The translations under genes were made by a program, and so were the position numbers. From GCA-016432345 sp964544105 (lineage in GTDB: Bacteria > Patescibacteriota > Microgenomatia > Levybacterales > UBA12049), in the NCBI GenBank assembly GCA_964544105.1, contig CAZIZQ010000008.1, forward strand, positions 1-30,014: a DNA stretch of 30,014 nt, written 5' to 3'. Below, piece after piece: positions 1 to 7,371 of this stretch (position 1 is the first letter of the stretch; each line of letters opens with the position of its first letter). Below the pieces are notes generated by a model. That model was not told the origin of the DNA. It made no database searches and worked only from the letters and a program-made list of their open reading frames with translations.

Positions 1-2
1 CA

Positions 3-101
3 AATTCCGTTTCCCGTTTTATTATGGATCTTCCCGAAAGAGTTATTAATCAACACGCACATATTCTAGTAAAAAGTAACGACGTACCGGAATTTCTATG
101 A
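3..101 (+). CDS. C-terminal end of an unidentified protein (partial, left edge)
   Basis: The third forward frame is open from the window edge to a TGA at 99-101. It encodes about 32 residues ending in VPEFL. The stop overlaps the start of the next gene in an ATGA arrangement, so the two genes are probably translationally coupled in one operon. The other two forward frames hit stops quickly. Too little is visible to name a family. Confidence 0.6.
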   Translation, partial: NSVSRFIMDLPERVINQHAHILVKSNDVPEFL

Positions 102-1090
102 AGACCACATCTGTACATCCATTGCAATCAAAAGAATGGGGCGACTTTAGAGAAAAAACAGATGTAAAGGTAATTAAGCAATCTGGGTTACAAATAACGA
201 TTCATAAAATTCCTCATATACCATGGACAATTGGATACTTTCCCAAAGGCGACATGCCGGATAAGAAAATGATTGAAGAGTTAAAAAAGATTGGTAAGGA
301 AAATAAATGTATATTCATTCAGATGGAACCAAATGTTGAAAAAATTCAGAGTTCAGAATTCAAAATTCAGAATTTAATTCATAATTCTAAATTCATAATT
401 CTAAATTCTTTTCATCCTCTATTTACCAAATACACATTTATTCTTGATTTAACAAAATCTGAAGAAGAACTACTTAAAAACATGCATCCCAAAACCAGAT
501 ATAACATACGGGTTGCCCAAAAACATAATGTGGAAATTGTTGAAGATAACTCAGATGAAGCATTCCAGGAATATCTCCGTTTAACTCACGAAACCACAAA
601 GCGCCAAGGATTCTATGCCCACACAGAAAATTACCATCGCCTTATGTGGCATACGTTAAAAACTCAAAACTCAAAACTCAAAACTCAAAACTCGGATACG
701 GAAAAATTGACTGCACATCTTTTTCTGGCAAAATATAAAAACGAAACTCTCGCTGCTTGGATTATATTTGTTTACGGTGATACGCTTTACTATCCATATG
801 GCGCATCAAGCAGTACGCACCGTGAAACTATGACAAACAATCTTTTAATGTGGGAGGTAATAAAATTTGGAAAAAAAATGGGTTTAAAAAAATTTGATAT
901 GTGGGGGGCACTAGGGACAAATCCCGATCCAAAAGACCCGTGGTTTGGATTCCATAGATTCAAGCAAGGCTACGGCCCACAACATATTGAATTTATCGGC
1001 AGTTATGATCTTGTAATTAATCCTATTTTGTATCAACTCTACAAACTCGCCGACAAACTCCGGTGGATAATTCTTAAACTAAAAAAATAA
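98..1090 (+). CDS. FemAB/FemX-like peptidyltransferase (peptidoglycan interpeptide bridge)
   Basis: 330 aa. FemAB proteins are GNAT-fold transferases that add amino acids from aminoacyl-tRNA to the stem peptide of peptidoglycan precursors at the inner membrane. Family-like signals are the N-terminal W-G-D-F stretch, the NMHPKTRYNIRVAQK segment near residue 130, and the C-terminal YGASSSTHRE, MWGALG and GFHRFKQGYG segments. The length is normal. The ATG overlaps the upstream stop, which supports this start. Two tracts of 7-bp repeats lie inside the gene, encoding roughly residues 82-104 and 186-198, and look like insertions in the fold. The gene ends 3 bp before the convergent methyltransferase gene. 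Family assignment is good; which amino acid is transferred cannot be told. Confidence 0.85.
   Translation: MKTTSVHPLQSKEWGDFREKTDVKVIKQSGLQITIHKIPHIPWTIGYFPKGDMPDKKMIEELKKIGKENKCIFIQMEPNVEKIQSSEFKIQNLIHNSKFIILNSFHPLFTKYTFILDLTKSEEELLKNMHPKTRYNIRVAQKHNVEIVEDNSDEAFQEYLRLTHETTKRQGFYAHTENYHRLMWHTLKTQNSKLKTQNSDTEKLTAHLFLAKYKNETLAAWIIFVYGDTLYYPYGASSSTHRETMTNNLLMWEVIKFGKKMGLKKFDMWGALGTNPDPKDPWFGFHRFKQGYGPQHIEFIGSYDLVINPILYQLYKLADKLRWIILKLKK
343..408 (+). repeat. Degenerate heptanucleotide tandem repeat inside the FemAB-like gene
   Basis: About nine imperfect copies of a 7-bp unit of the AATTCAG / AATTCTA / AATTCAT type. The last third is a near-exact alternation of AATTCAT and AATTCTA. The tract stays open and encodes an S/K/I/N-rich stretch. 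Confidence 0.75.
657..692 (+). repeat. Perfect heptanucleotide repeat (AAAACTC, five units) inside the FemAB-like gene
   Basis: Five tandem AAAACTC units encode a repeating LKTQNSK peptide (three units = 21 bp = 7 residues). The unit length is not a multiple of three, so gain or loss of one unit would shift the frame. Confidence 0.8.
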
Positions 1091-1093
1091 ACA

Positions 1094-1621
1094 CTAAGAA
1101 ATTTTGTAAAGGCGGAGGTTGTTTTTTCTGTCATACTTCGTAAGCGGTAAAGTAATTTCGTAGTTTAGACTCACAAGTCTTGTTCCTGGTTTTAATTCTT
1201 TAAGTAGTTTTGGCTTTAGTCTTTCTAGAGCTTTTGGAACCAGATACACGTAAACTACGGTTGCTTTTGACAAATCCTCGTCAAAGAAATTTTTTCGCTT
1301 TATCGTAATTTTATCTGTCAATTTTTCTTGCCAAATTTTAATCTTTGATACCAAAACCCGCAAAGGGTCAATTTCTATTCCTATCCCCTTTGCTCCAAAT
1401 TCTTTCGCTGCAACAATAAGTGTTGTGCCATTACCCGACCCAAGTTCGTACACAATATCTTTCGAGGAAACGTTTGCTAACCTACACACTGCCTGTGACT
1501 TTTCTTTAGATGTCTTCCACCACGGCGCCCACGGGCTGTCCGGCGGCCAAACCCAAGACAAGACGATAAGTAAAAAAATAATTGCTGCTAACAAAATTAT
1601 ATTTATTAAAATAATGTCCAT
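1094..1621 (-). CDS. Membrane-anchored class I SAM-dependent methyltransferase
   Basis: 175 aa. A single membrane segment (about residues 5-27) is followed by a W/P-rich linker and a Rossmann-type methyltransferase core. Motif I is YELGSGNG (about 59-66), followed by the acidic strand GIEIDP. The catalytic face should be cytoplasmic. Small proteins of this plan resemble DOT1/PrmA-like methyltransferases, but the substrate cannot be read from the sequence. The start overlaps the end of the preceding protease gene by 16 bp. It is therefore the third gene of the sodN - maturation protease - methyltransferase operon. Its link to superoxide dismutase maturation is contextual only. Confidence 0.8.
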   Translation of the reverse strand: MDIILINIILLAAIIFLLIVLSWVWPPDSPWAPWWKTSKEKSQAVCRLANVSSKDIVYELGSGNGTTLIVAAKEFGAKGIGIEIDPLRVLVSKIKIWQEKLTDKITIKRKNFFDEDLSKATVVYVYLVPKALERLKPKLLKELKPGTRLVSLNYEITLPLTKYDRKNNLRLYKIS

Positions 1622-1896
1622 AATACTTTTCCTAGAATATCATCTCTTCTAACCCAGCCTAACTCCCTACTATCTAAACTATCATTTGCATTGTCGCCTG
1701 AGAGAAAATATTGTTGTCTCTCTTTTTTTTTAATTCGTTTCACAAATGTTTTTTCAAAACTCTTAAAAACAACGATATCTCCAACTTTGGGTTCTCTAAA
1801 AATATATGGGATTGAACTGACTAGAAGCGTTGTCCCTGGATAAATAGTTGGCTCCATGCTATGACCAGCAACCAGGAATTTCATGAGGAGAATCAT
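1606..1896 (-). CDS. sodX: Nickel superoxide dismutase maturation protease (signal-peptidase/S24-like)
   Basis: 96 aa. It cleaves the N-terminal propeptide of the SodN precursor to expose the nickel-binding His. Visible motifs: AGHSMEPT with the nucleophile Ser13; FVKRIKK with the general-base Lys53; and the SGDN...DSLDSRELG box (66-79) shared by type I signal peptidases and LexA-like proteases. There is no convincing membrane anchor, as in known SodN proteases. The ATG overlaps the sodN stop (ATGA at 1896-1893), giving translational coupling. Met5 is an alternative start without a better ribosome site. Adjacency to sodN makes the role very likely. Confidence 0.9.
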   Translation of the reverse strand: MILLMKFLVAGHSMEPTIYPGTTLLVSSIPYIFREPKVGDIVVFKSFEKTFVKRIKKKERQQYFLSGDNANDSLDSRELGWVRRDDILGKVLWTLF

Positions 1897-2312
1897 TTTG
1901 CAGTCTTTGTTTTTTGGAAGATTTCTGCAATTTCATCAACTGCTTTTATAAGATCTTCTGCTGCTTGCACGTCTACATGCTGCTTGTTTTTACTACAAAG
2001 TTTTGCTGCCTTCCAAAAAGTATCGTGTAAATTGGGAAATTTCTCAAGGTGTTCGGGCTTAAAATAATCGGTCCAAAGAATTAATAATTCTTCTTTACAT
2101 TTTTGCGCATGTTCTTCTTTTGTCCAAATTGCCCGTACTCTATTATTAAGATCATTTTCTGGATATTCACCAAGCTTTTGCACCATTTTCAAAACCGTTA
2201 AGGCAGCCACCTGGGCTGCTTTTGGATCATAGATACCACATGGCACATCGCAATGTGCATATGCTATCCTCGATGGCAATACATTTAATAAATCTCTAAT
2301 AATATTTTTCAC
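1893..2312 (-). CDS. sodN: Nickel-type superoxide dismutase precursor
   Basis: 139 aa. It dismutes superoxide to oxygen and hydrogen peroxide at a Ni centre. The nickel hook HCDVPCGIYDP starts at His20 and contains the ligands His20, Cys21 and Cys25, equal to His1, Cys2 and Cys6 of the mature enzyme. A 19-residue propeptide ending ...IAYA precedes it and must be removed by the adjacent protease. The mature chain would be 120 residues, close to the known enzymes (about 117). The start codon is GTG at 2312. A TAGGAT box lies 6 bases upstream and could be a -10 element for a nearly leaderless transcript. It is the first gene of a three-gene operon. Confidence 0.93.
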   Translation of the reverse strand: MKNIIRDLLNVLPSRIAYAHCDVPCGIYDPKAAQVAALTVLKMVQKLGEYPENDLNNRVRAIWTKEEHAQKCKEELLILWTDYFKPEHLEKFPNLHDTFWKAAKLCSKNKQHVDVQAAEDLIKAVDEIAEIFQKTKTAK

Positions 2313-2356
2313 GTTTCTATCCTAACCTCTCCCAAGTCTGTTGTCAACCTTATTTT

Positions 2357-3073
2357 CTATATCGGGGTCGTACCGTAGATAATAACTTGCGTCCCGGGAT
2401 TATCTTTTGATACATATGTTGTATTTCCTGTGGCAATTGGATCTGCCCACTGATACAGTTGCGCAACGTCTTCAGTACGCATATTTACACATCCATGGCT
2501 CATTGGATACCCAAAATTATTATGCCAATACGTCCCATGAAGACCAAAACCCATGCTCTTTGGAATATCGTTATTATAGAAGAACATCACATACGGCACA
2601 TTTGGCAGATCGTAAAAGTCCGATCCTTGTCCACCAGTCATTCTGGTTGCTTTTAACTTTATCCAAATAGAAAATATCCCAGTTGGAGTTCTACCCCATT
2701 TCCCTGTTGATACAGGAAAACTATAAACTAACCGGTCTCCCTCGTAGGCATATAAATGTTGTGTAGTTAAATCAACTTCAATTCGTTTTTTTTCTGTTGT
2801 TACACCAAGCACGGGAGATGGGGGCAAGGCAGCAAGAAAACGCGGGGCAGAAACTTTTCTACCCAAGAAAACCCCTTCTGCCGCTTTGTCATCAAATGCA
2901 CCCGTTAGGTCGTTAATGCAACTAATAGAATTAGCGCAGGTTAAAGAATCCTTCTTTAACACAAACCAACCCAACACGCCAGGCAGAATCAGCAATAGAG
3001 AAAAAACAATATAAACAAATGTTATCTTGCTAGAACCCCTTTTCCCTGATGATTTTTTCTGTTTTCTCTTCAC
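2357..3073 (-). CDS. L,D-transpeptidase (YkuD/ErfK domain), membrane-anchored
   Basis: 238 aa. It cross-links peptidoglycan (3-3 links) or attaches proteins to it, outside the membrane. A Lys-rich N-terminus is followed by a membrane segment (about 18-38) and an exported linker. The YkuD domain runs from about residue 96 (KRIEVDLTTQHLYAY) to the end. The catalytic motif SHGCVNMR has Cys195 and His193, with a second conserved His179 in GLHGTYW. The start is GTG at 3073; a TATGCT box ends 6 bases before it, so the mRNA may be leaderless. It is divergent from the VanW gene, another envelope protein. Confidence 0.92.
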   Translation of the reverse strand: MKRKQKKSSGKRGSSKITFVYIVFSLLLILPGVLGWFVLKKDSLTCANSISCINDLTGAFDDKAAEGVFLGRKVSAPRFLAALPPSPVLGVTTEKKRIEVDLTTQHLYAYEGDRLVYSFPVSTGKWGRTPTGIFSIWIKLKATRMTGGQGSDFYDLPNVPYVMFFYNNDIPKSMGFGLHGTYWHNNFGYPMSHGCVNMRTEDVAQLYQWADPIATGNTTYVSKDNPGTQVIIYGTTPI

Positions 3074-3127
3074 ATACTAAGCATACTCAAAAGAGGAAGA
3101 AAAAGTAAATACCCTATCGGACTAGAC

Positions 3128-3156
3128 TTGACTTTTATCTTATAGTATGGTATACT
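3128..3156 (+). promoter_or_regulatory. Sigma70-type promoter of the VanW-family gene
   Basis: TTGACT at 3128-3133 and TATACT at 3151-3156 are separated by exactly 17 bp. Transcription should start near 3163, leaving a leader of about 13 bases with no clear Shine-Dalgarno sequence before the ATG at 3176. Confidence 0.75.
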
Positions 3157-3175
3157 TCGGCTTCTGTTCTTATCT

Positions 3176-3826
3176 ATGGAAAACATATTTAATACCCTTA
3201 CTTCTATTGCAACAGCTTCGGCCATGCTCCTTAACGTGGCCATAACGCCTCAGGCTCAACCAAAACAAACCGTGCTTGCAACACGCACCATTTCCCTTGA
3301 AAACCGCTACCCAGACGCATGGGTAAACGGCGTTTTTAAGGATAATATCCTCTATACCGTAGCCTATATGGAAAAAGGGGCAAATGCCGATATGAATCAG
3401 GTGGAAAAACCGTTTACCTACCAATTTACCCTCAAACAGGGAGATAGCTTTGCTTTCCACGACGATATTTTTACAGACTACAAAGGCAAGGTGGTCAAAA
3501 CCACCAACGCCCATTTTAACGCCCAGGAAGGGTTTAAATTTAGTGGTGCACTGTATGGAGACGGAGTATGCCATTTAGCCTCACTTATGTACTGGGTGGC
3601 TAAAGACGCAGGTATAAAAGCCCTTGCTCCTACTAACCACGATTTTCGTACTATTCCCGATGTCCCGCGTGAATATGGAGTATCCATCTATAGCATGCCT
3701 GGACAACTTGGAACAAATAGCCAGCAAAACCTGTATATAACTAATACCTTGGAAAAACCACTTACATTCAAGTTTGAATATGATGGGAAAAACCTAACCC
3801 TTTCCATGGAAGCTAATCCTTCATAA
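3176..3826 (+). CDS. VanW-family exported protein
   Basis: 216 aa. An N-terminal hydrophobic segment with an Ala-rich end (about 1-28) looks like a signal peptide. The central part has the VanW pattern: an FAFHDDI strand, YGDGVCHLASLMYWVAKDAG (compare GGGVCQVSTTLYNAALLAG in VanW), then the H-D-F and YGVSIYS segments and a C-terminal beta-rich NLYITNT region. VanW accompanies some vancomycin-resistance clusters and other envelope genes; its biochemical role is not established. A strong promoter lies upstream. The gene overlaps the convergent CDP-alcohol phosphatidyltransferase gene by 14 bp. Confidence 0.82.
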   Translation: MENIFNTLTSIATASAMLLNVAITPQAQPKQTVLATRTISLENRYPDAWVNGVFKDNILYTVAYMEKGANADMNQVEKPFTYQFTLKQGDSFAFHDDIFTDYKGKVVKTTNAHFNAQEGFKFSGALYGDGVCHLASLMYWVAKDAGIKALAPTNHDFRTIPDVPREYGVSIYSMPGQLGTNSQQNLYITNTLEKPLTFKFEYDGKNLTLSMEANPS

Positions 3827-4394
3827 GATAAACAGCGTAGACTCGCTGAATTATGGTGGTAATATTAAGTAAAATAAGTACTACAAACATCCAAGTTAAT
3901 ATATTTGCATCTAAAATTAGTAGATAAAAAATTAATCCTCCCAAAACTACCAAAAATCGCCCTGTTCTTTGAAAAATCCCAGAATCCATTTTCTTACCCT
4001 TTTGGGCTGCTTCTGCCCGCGCCCGAATATAACTAACTAAAAATGTTGTTAGAATGGCCAGAACAACAATTTCCCAAGCAACAAGTCCTGCATAACCAAA
4101 TGCAGCAATTATAAAAAAGTCTGCAACTCGATCGCATACCGAATCGAAAAACCCACCAAATAACGATACTTTTCCAGTATATCGCGCAACATAACCATCT
4201 ATTGCATCAAATACGGATCCTAATAAAAATAACAAAGCAAACCCATACATGTAGTTACTTAAAAAATAGAAAAAAAGCGCCGAAGAAAAAAGACTAAGCA
4301 GAGTTAGAATATTCGGGTGCAATCGAATAAAAGGATAGGATATAATACGCATAATATGAGTCTTGTATCGTACAAAATCGATTTCCATACGCAC
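3813..4394 (-). CDS. CDP-alcohol phosphatidyltransferase family membrane protein
   Basis: 193 aa from the GTG at 4394, or 179 aa from the ATG at 4352. It transfers a phosphatidyl-type group from a CDP-activated lipid to an alcohol head group. The signature D-x2-D-G-x2-A-R-x8-G-x3-D-x3-D is complete: Asp63, Asp66, Gly67, Ala70, Arg71, Gly80, Asp84 and Asp88. Several hydrophobic helices follow. The acceptor (glycerol-phosphate, inositol-phosphate or other) cannot be decided. The gene is divergent from the PHP gene. With the upstream start it overlaps that gene by 39 bp; with the start at 4352 the two genes just abut. A CDP-lipid-forming enzyme homologue lies close by. Confidence 0.9.
   Translation of the reverse strand: MRMEIDFVRYKTHIMRIISYPFIRLHPNILTLLSLFSSALFFYFLSNYMYGFALLFLLGSVFDAIDGYVARYTGKVSLFGGFFDSVCDRVADFFIIAAFGYAGLVAWEIVVLAILTTFLVSYIRARAEAAQKGKKMDSGIFQRTGRFLVVLGGLIFYLLILDANILTWMFVVLILLNITTIIQRVYAVYLMKD
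4341..4346 (+). promoter_or_regulatory. -10 box for a leaderless PHP gene transcript
   Basis: A perfect TATAAT sits 9 bases before the ATG at 4356, so transcription would start about 3 bases before the start codon. No convincing -35 element is seen. The box also lies within the 5' end of the divergent gene if that gene uses its ATG at 4352. Confidence 0.55.
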
Positions 4395-4982
4395 TCTATC
4401 CTATCACAAGATGGCGGCATTAGCGAAAACGACTACAAAAAAGCCCTGGTTGAAAAAAAACTTGACTACATTGCTATAACCGACCATAACGAAATTGACT
4501 ACGCCTTATTGTGCCAAAAAAATCTTGGAGAAAATATTATTGTTGGCGAAGAAATTACAACAAGTAGTGGAGAAATTATTGGCCTTTTTTTAACAAAACG
4601 TGTACCACCAAACCTTACTCTACAAGAGACAATTAAGCAAATCAAAAAACAGCACGGCATTGTGTACATTCCCCATGCATTTGATACACATAGATTTGGG
4701 ATAGGAGAAAAAAATCTGCGTGTAATACAACAAGATATCGATATAATCGAAACTTTTAACGGCCGTATGACTATTGCCTCAGCAAATATAGAAGCCGAAA
4801 ACTTTGCTCAAGAAAATAGCATTACTAGTGCTTGCGCAAGCGATGCACATAGCGCAAACGGGCTTGGCTATACCTACACCATAGTGGGGGAGAAAAACTT
4901 ATCCTACAACAAAAAATACCTCTCCTCTCTTGCCTACTGCGCGCCAATGTATAATAGAATACGACACTATGTTTTTAGATAA
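4356..4982 (+). CDS. PHP-domain metal-dependent phosphoesterase
   Basis: 208 aa. PHP proteins hydrolyse phosphomonoesters or related bonds with a cluster of metal-bound His/Asp residues. Metal-binding motifs in order: DFHTHSILS (about 9-17), ITDHNEID (about 43-50), IPHAFDTHRFG and, near the C-terminus, ASDAHSANGLG. The ATG at 4356 is preferred over the in-frame ATG at 4317 because the domain starts right after it and a TATAAT lies 9 bases upstream. The gene overlaps the CarS-like gene by 14 bp, implying co-transcription. The natural substrate is unknown. Confidence 0.85.
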   Translation: MSLVSYKIDFHTHSILSQDGGISENDYKKALVEKKLDYIAITDHNEIDYALLCQKNLGENIIVGEEITTSSGEIIGLFLTKRVPPNLTLQETIKQIKKQHGIVYIPHAFDTHRFGIGEKNLRVIQQDIDIIETFNGRMTIASANIEAENFAQENSITSACASDAHSANGLGYTYTIVGEKNLSYNKKYLSSLAYCAPMYNRIRHYVFR

Positions 4983-5490
4983 GATTTTTTTTGCTGTGTG
5001 GTTTTTTTTGCCTGTTGGTATTGCTAACTGCACCCCAATTATTGCTGCTAAAATTCCTATTCTAAAACAATGGTCATATCCCGTTGACAGTTACCAAACA
5101 TTTCGGGGAAAACGAATTTTGGGTGACCATAAAACTATCCGCGGTTTGATTGTTGGCATACTTGCAGCCATTGCTACAGCAATAATCCAACAATACCTAT
5201 ATAAGGTCACAACTATTAATCCTATTGTATTTGGTACTGCTTGTGCTATTGGCGCGCTTGGCGGCGACATGACAAAAAGTTTTTTAAAAAGGCAGTTTGG
5301 CATTGCCTCGGGCCAAAGGTGGTTTCCTTTTGACCAGCTCGATTACATTATTGGCGGTATTCTAGCAACTTCTTTTTTTATACAACTTTCATTTTCCCAA
5401 TACGCACTTATTGCCATTGTATGGTTTGCCTTACATATTATATTTTCAAAAATTGGGTATTTGTTAAAACTAAAAAGCGTTCCGTACTAA
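4969..5490 (+). CDS. CarS/DUF46-like CDP-lipid synthase
   Basis: 173 aa integral membrane protein. The family (CDP-archaeol synthase, related to CdsA) transfers CMP from CTP to a lipid phosphate. Conserved segments are FRGKRILGDHKTIRG, GDMTKSFLKRQFGI and QRWFPFDQLDYIIGG, with hydrophobic helices between. The ATG at 4969 is chosen because the hydrophobic N-terminus starts there; a TATAAT also lies at 4950-4955. Archaea use this enzyme in ether-lipid synthesis. In a bacterium the substrate is uncertain; it may make a CDP-lipid for the nearby phosphatidyltransferase. Convergent with the next gene (7 bp gap). Confidence 0.85.
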   Translation: MFLDKIFFAVWFFLPVGIANCTPIIAAKIPILKQWSYPVDSYQTFRGKRILGDHKTIRGLIVGILAAIATAIIQQYLYKVTTINPIVFGTACAIGALGGDMTKSFLKRQFGIASGQRWFPFDQLDYIIGGILATSFFIQLSFSQYALIAIVWFALHIIFSKIGYLLKLKSVPY

Positions 5491-5497
5491 AACAATT

Positions 5498-6250
5498 CTA
5501 AATTGTCATTGTCACACGGAGTGGCTGGTGGTCCGATCCGTAAGTATCGGGGAAAATAACCGGCCTACTTACTTTTATATCTTTTTGGGAAACAATAAAA
5601 TCCAGTTGTGTCTGAAGCCACGGGTGGGTTGATTGCCAATTGAATATATTGACCAATTTATGTTTGTTTAATACACCCATTAACAAATCTTTCTCGTTGG
5701 AAAAAAATTCTTCCCAAGAATAATTGTGCACCCACCCAACAACCAAATTAAAATACCAAAATCCGTAAGTATTAAAATCTCCACAGATAATATTTTTTGC
5801 TCCAGAATGAAACTGATCAATTACTGATTGAAATTGATTTATTCTAATTTTTGGCCGGACATAACATTGGAAGTGTACGTTAAATACTCTAACCGGCTTG
5901 TCCTTCCATAAAATATCTACATACTGCCCTTCAATGCACTCTTCCAAACTAAATAATTGCGCAAGAATAGAATCATATTGGACTGTCGGAATAATAAAGG
6001 TTTGTTTTCCTACAAATGGCACTTTCGATAACACAACCAGAAAATATGGAATTTTTTTTCGCTTTTCTTTAATGTAGTAGGAATCAATTGCCTGAGCAAT
6101 ATAAAACCCAGGTAATTTTTGCAGTTTTTTTAATAAGGGCTTTGTTACTTCTTGTAAGCAAATCACGTCAGCATTTTGTTTGGTAATAAAACTGGTAACT
6201 TGCCCAAATGATGCATTTTCACTCCACACGTTCCACGAGATAACTTTCAT
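5498..6250 (-). CDS. Endonuclease/exonuclease/phosphatase (DNase I-fold) family protein
   Basis: 250 aa. Catalytic landmarks of the fold are present: SWNVW with Asn7, ICLQEV with Glu34, ICGDFNTYG (about 155-163) and the C-terminal YGSDHQPL with the Asp-His pair. Substrates of this superfamily range from DNA and RNA to phosphoinositides and sphingomyelin; no substrate-specific motif is seen. There is no signal peptide. The start lies 9 bp after the stop of the upstream membrane-protein gene, with a weak GGAG, so the two genes form an operon. Confidence 0.88.
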   Translation of the reverse strand: MKVISWNVWSENASFGQVTSFITKQNADVICLQEVTKPLLKKLQKLPGFYIAQAIDSYYIKEKRKKIPYFLVVLSKVPFVGKQTFIIPTVQYDSILAQLFSLEECIEGQYVDILWKDKPVRVFNVHFQCYVRPKIRINQFQSVIDQFHSGAKNIICGDFNTYGFWYFNLVVGWVHNYSWEEFFSNEKDLLMGVLNKHKLVNIFNWQSTHPWLQTQLDFIVSQKDIKVSRPVIFPDTYGSDHQPLRVTMTI

Positions 6251-6259
6251 AACTCCAAA

Positions 6260-6832
6260 CTAACTTTCTGTGTCGTGTAAACTGTAGAGACCAACACCAA
6301 TTACCGCACCTGACAAAACTAGGAGAATCCCAAACTCTGCGTATGCCAGCAGGTCGGCACCGCTACTGGTACCAACCGAAGAACCAAGCGATGCCAAACT
6401 AATTAGAAAACGGGTAAGAAGAGAGGTCAAAACGCCACCTAATAATAGTCCCGTTGCAATAAGTTTTGATTTTTTAATAAGCATTATGCCAAAAATTGCA
6501 AATAATGCACCAATAACTATGCCAAAAAATATGGCAGTACGGGTATAACTGGCGTTTTTTTCGTTATATATTTTAAGTTCGTTTTCGTATTGTTGTCTTT
6601 TTCCCTCGTCCTTTTGTTGATCTAGGTTTTGTTTTTGAAACAGAGCCTGACAATCGGCAGATGCTTGCGACTGCGGGGTTTCATAACAGCTTTTGGGAAT
6701 AGTATTAAGAAATGGCGCTTGGGGATATGTTGGCATGACTGGTTGGGGATAAAATGCGGCAACACCAAATCCAGTGGTAATAGACAGAATAATGCCTAAA
6801 AAGAAAATATAAAGCCTGCTTATCCACTTCAT
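6260..6832 (-). CDS. Unknown four-helix membrane protein
   Basis: 190 aa, not recognised. An N-terminal membrane helix (about 5-27) is followed by a Pro- and Gln-rich segment of about 70 residues with Cys49 and Cys61 and a helical K/E/Q-rich stretch. Three more membrane helices follow (about 98-119, 124-147, 162-183). The segment between helices 1 and 2 is probably extracytoplasmic and could carry a disulfide. An AGGAG ribosome site precedes the ATG. It is the first gene of an operon with the DNase I-fold protein. Confidence 0.75.
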   Translation of the reverse strand: MKWISRLYIFFLGIILSITTGFGVAAFYPQPVMPTYPQAPFLNTIPKSCYETPQSQASADCQALFQKQNLDQQKDEGKRQQYENELKIYNEKNASYTRTAIFFGIVIGALFAIFGIMLIKKSKLIATGLLLGGVLTSLLTRFLISLASLGSSVGTSSGADLLAYAEFGILLVLSGAVIGVGLYSLHDTES

Positions 6833-6913
6833 ACTCTCCTATTTAGACAGAAGTGGCAAACTTTGTCAACAAACCAAATGTATTATCCTCGTACATATAC
6901 AACAACAACATGC

Positions 6914-6919
6914 TATAAT
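6914..6919 (+). promoter_or_regulatory. -10 box for a leaderless transcript of the zinc-ribbon gene
   Basis: A perfect TATAAT ends 5 bases before the ATG at 6925. With normal -10 to start spacing, transcription begins at the A of the start codon. Confidence 0.6.
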
Positions 6920-6924
6920 ACCGT

Positions 6925-7347
6925 ATGGGAAACTTTAATCGAGACAATAGATTTAGCAGGGGATCAGATCGAGGAGGCAGACGAGACTTTGGCAGGCACG
7001 ATTCTGGCAGGCGTGATTTTGGCAGACCAGAAATGCACAAAGCAGTCTGCAGTAAATGTAGAAAAGATTGTGAAGTTCCTTTTAGACCAACAGGCAGTAA
7101 GCCGGTTTTTTGCAGAGACTGTTTTAAGTCCAACGACAATTTTAATGATAGACCAAAACAACCTAACTACAGAGACCAATTTGAATCACTCAATGCCAAA
7201 CTCGATAGAATACTAAAAATTCTAACCCCAGTCGCTGCACCCGTAGAAGCTGTTGTTGAACATGCAGAACTTGCTGAAGAAACTGTTGCTCCAAAAAAGA
7301 AAGTAAAAAAGCCAAAAAAATCCCCACAAGAGCAAGAAAAAATCTAA
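6925..7347 (+). CDS. CxxC-x17-CxxC zinc-ribbon protein
   Basis: 140 aa. The N-terminus (1-35) is rich in Arg, Gly and Asp with RRDFGR-type repeats and may bind nucleic acid. A zinc ribbon follows: VCSKC, 17 residues, then CRDCF. The linker contains EVPFRPTGSKPVFC, the pattern of the small CxxC-x17-CxxC domain that is frequent in Patescibacteria. A short helix and a Lys/Pro-rich basic tail end the protein. Function is unknown. The -10 box places the transcript start at the ATG. Confidence 0.85.
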   Translation: MGNFNRDNRFSRGSDRGGRRDFGRHDSGRRDFGRPEMHKAVCSKCRKDCEVPFRPTGSKPVFCRDCFKSNDNFNDRPKQPNYRDQFESLNAKLDRILKILTPVAAPVEAVVEHAELAEETVAPKKKVKKPKKSPQEQEKI

Positions 7348-7371
7348 CCATATGAAACGGATTAGCTAGAG

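Noticed and set aside
657..692. CRISPR-like array
   Set aside because: The units are only 7 bp with no spacers, so this is a simple tandem repeat inside a gene. No CRISPR array was seen anywhere in the window.
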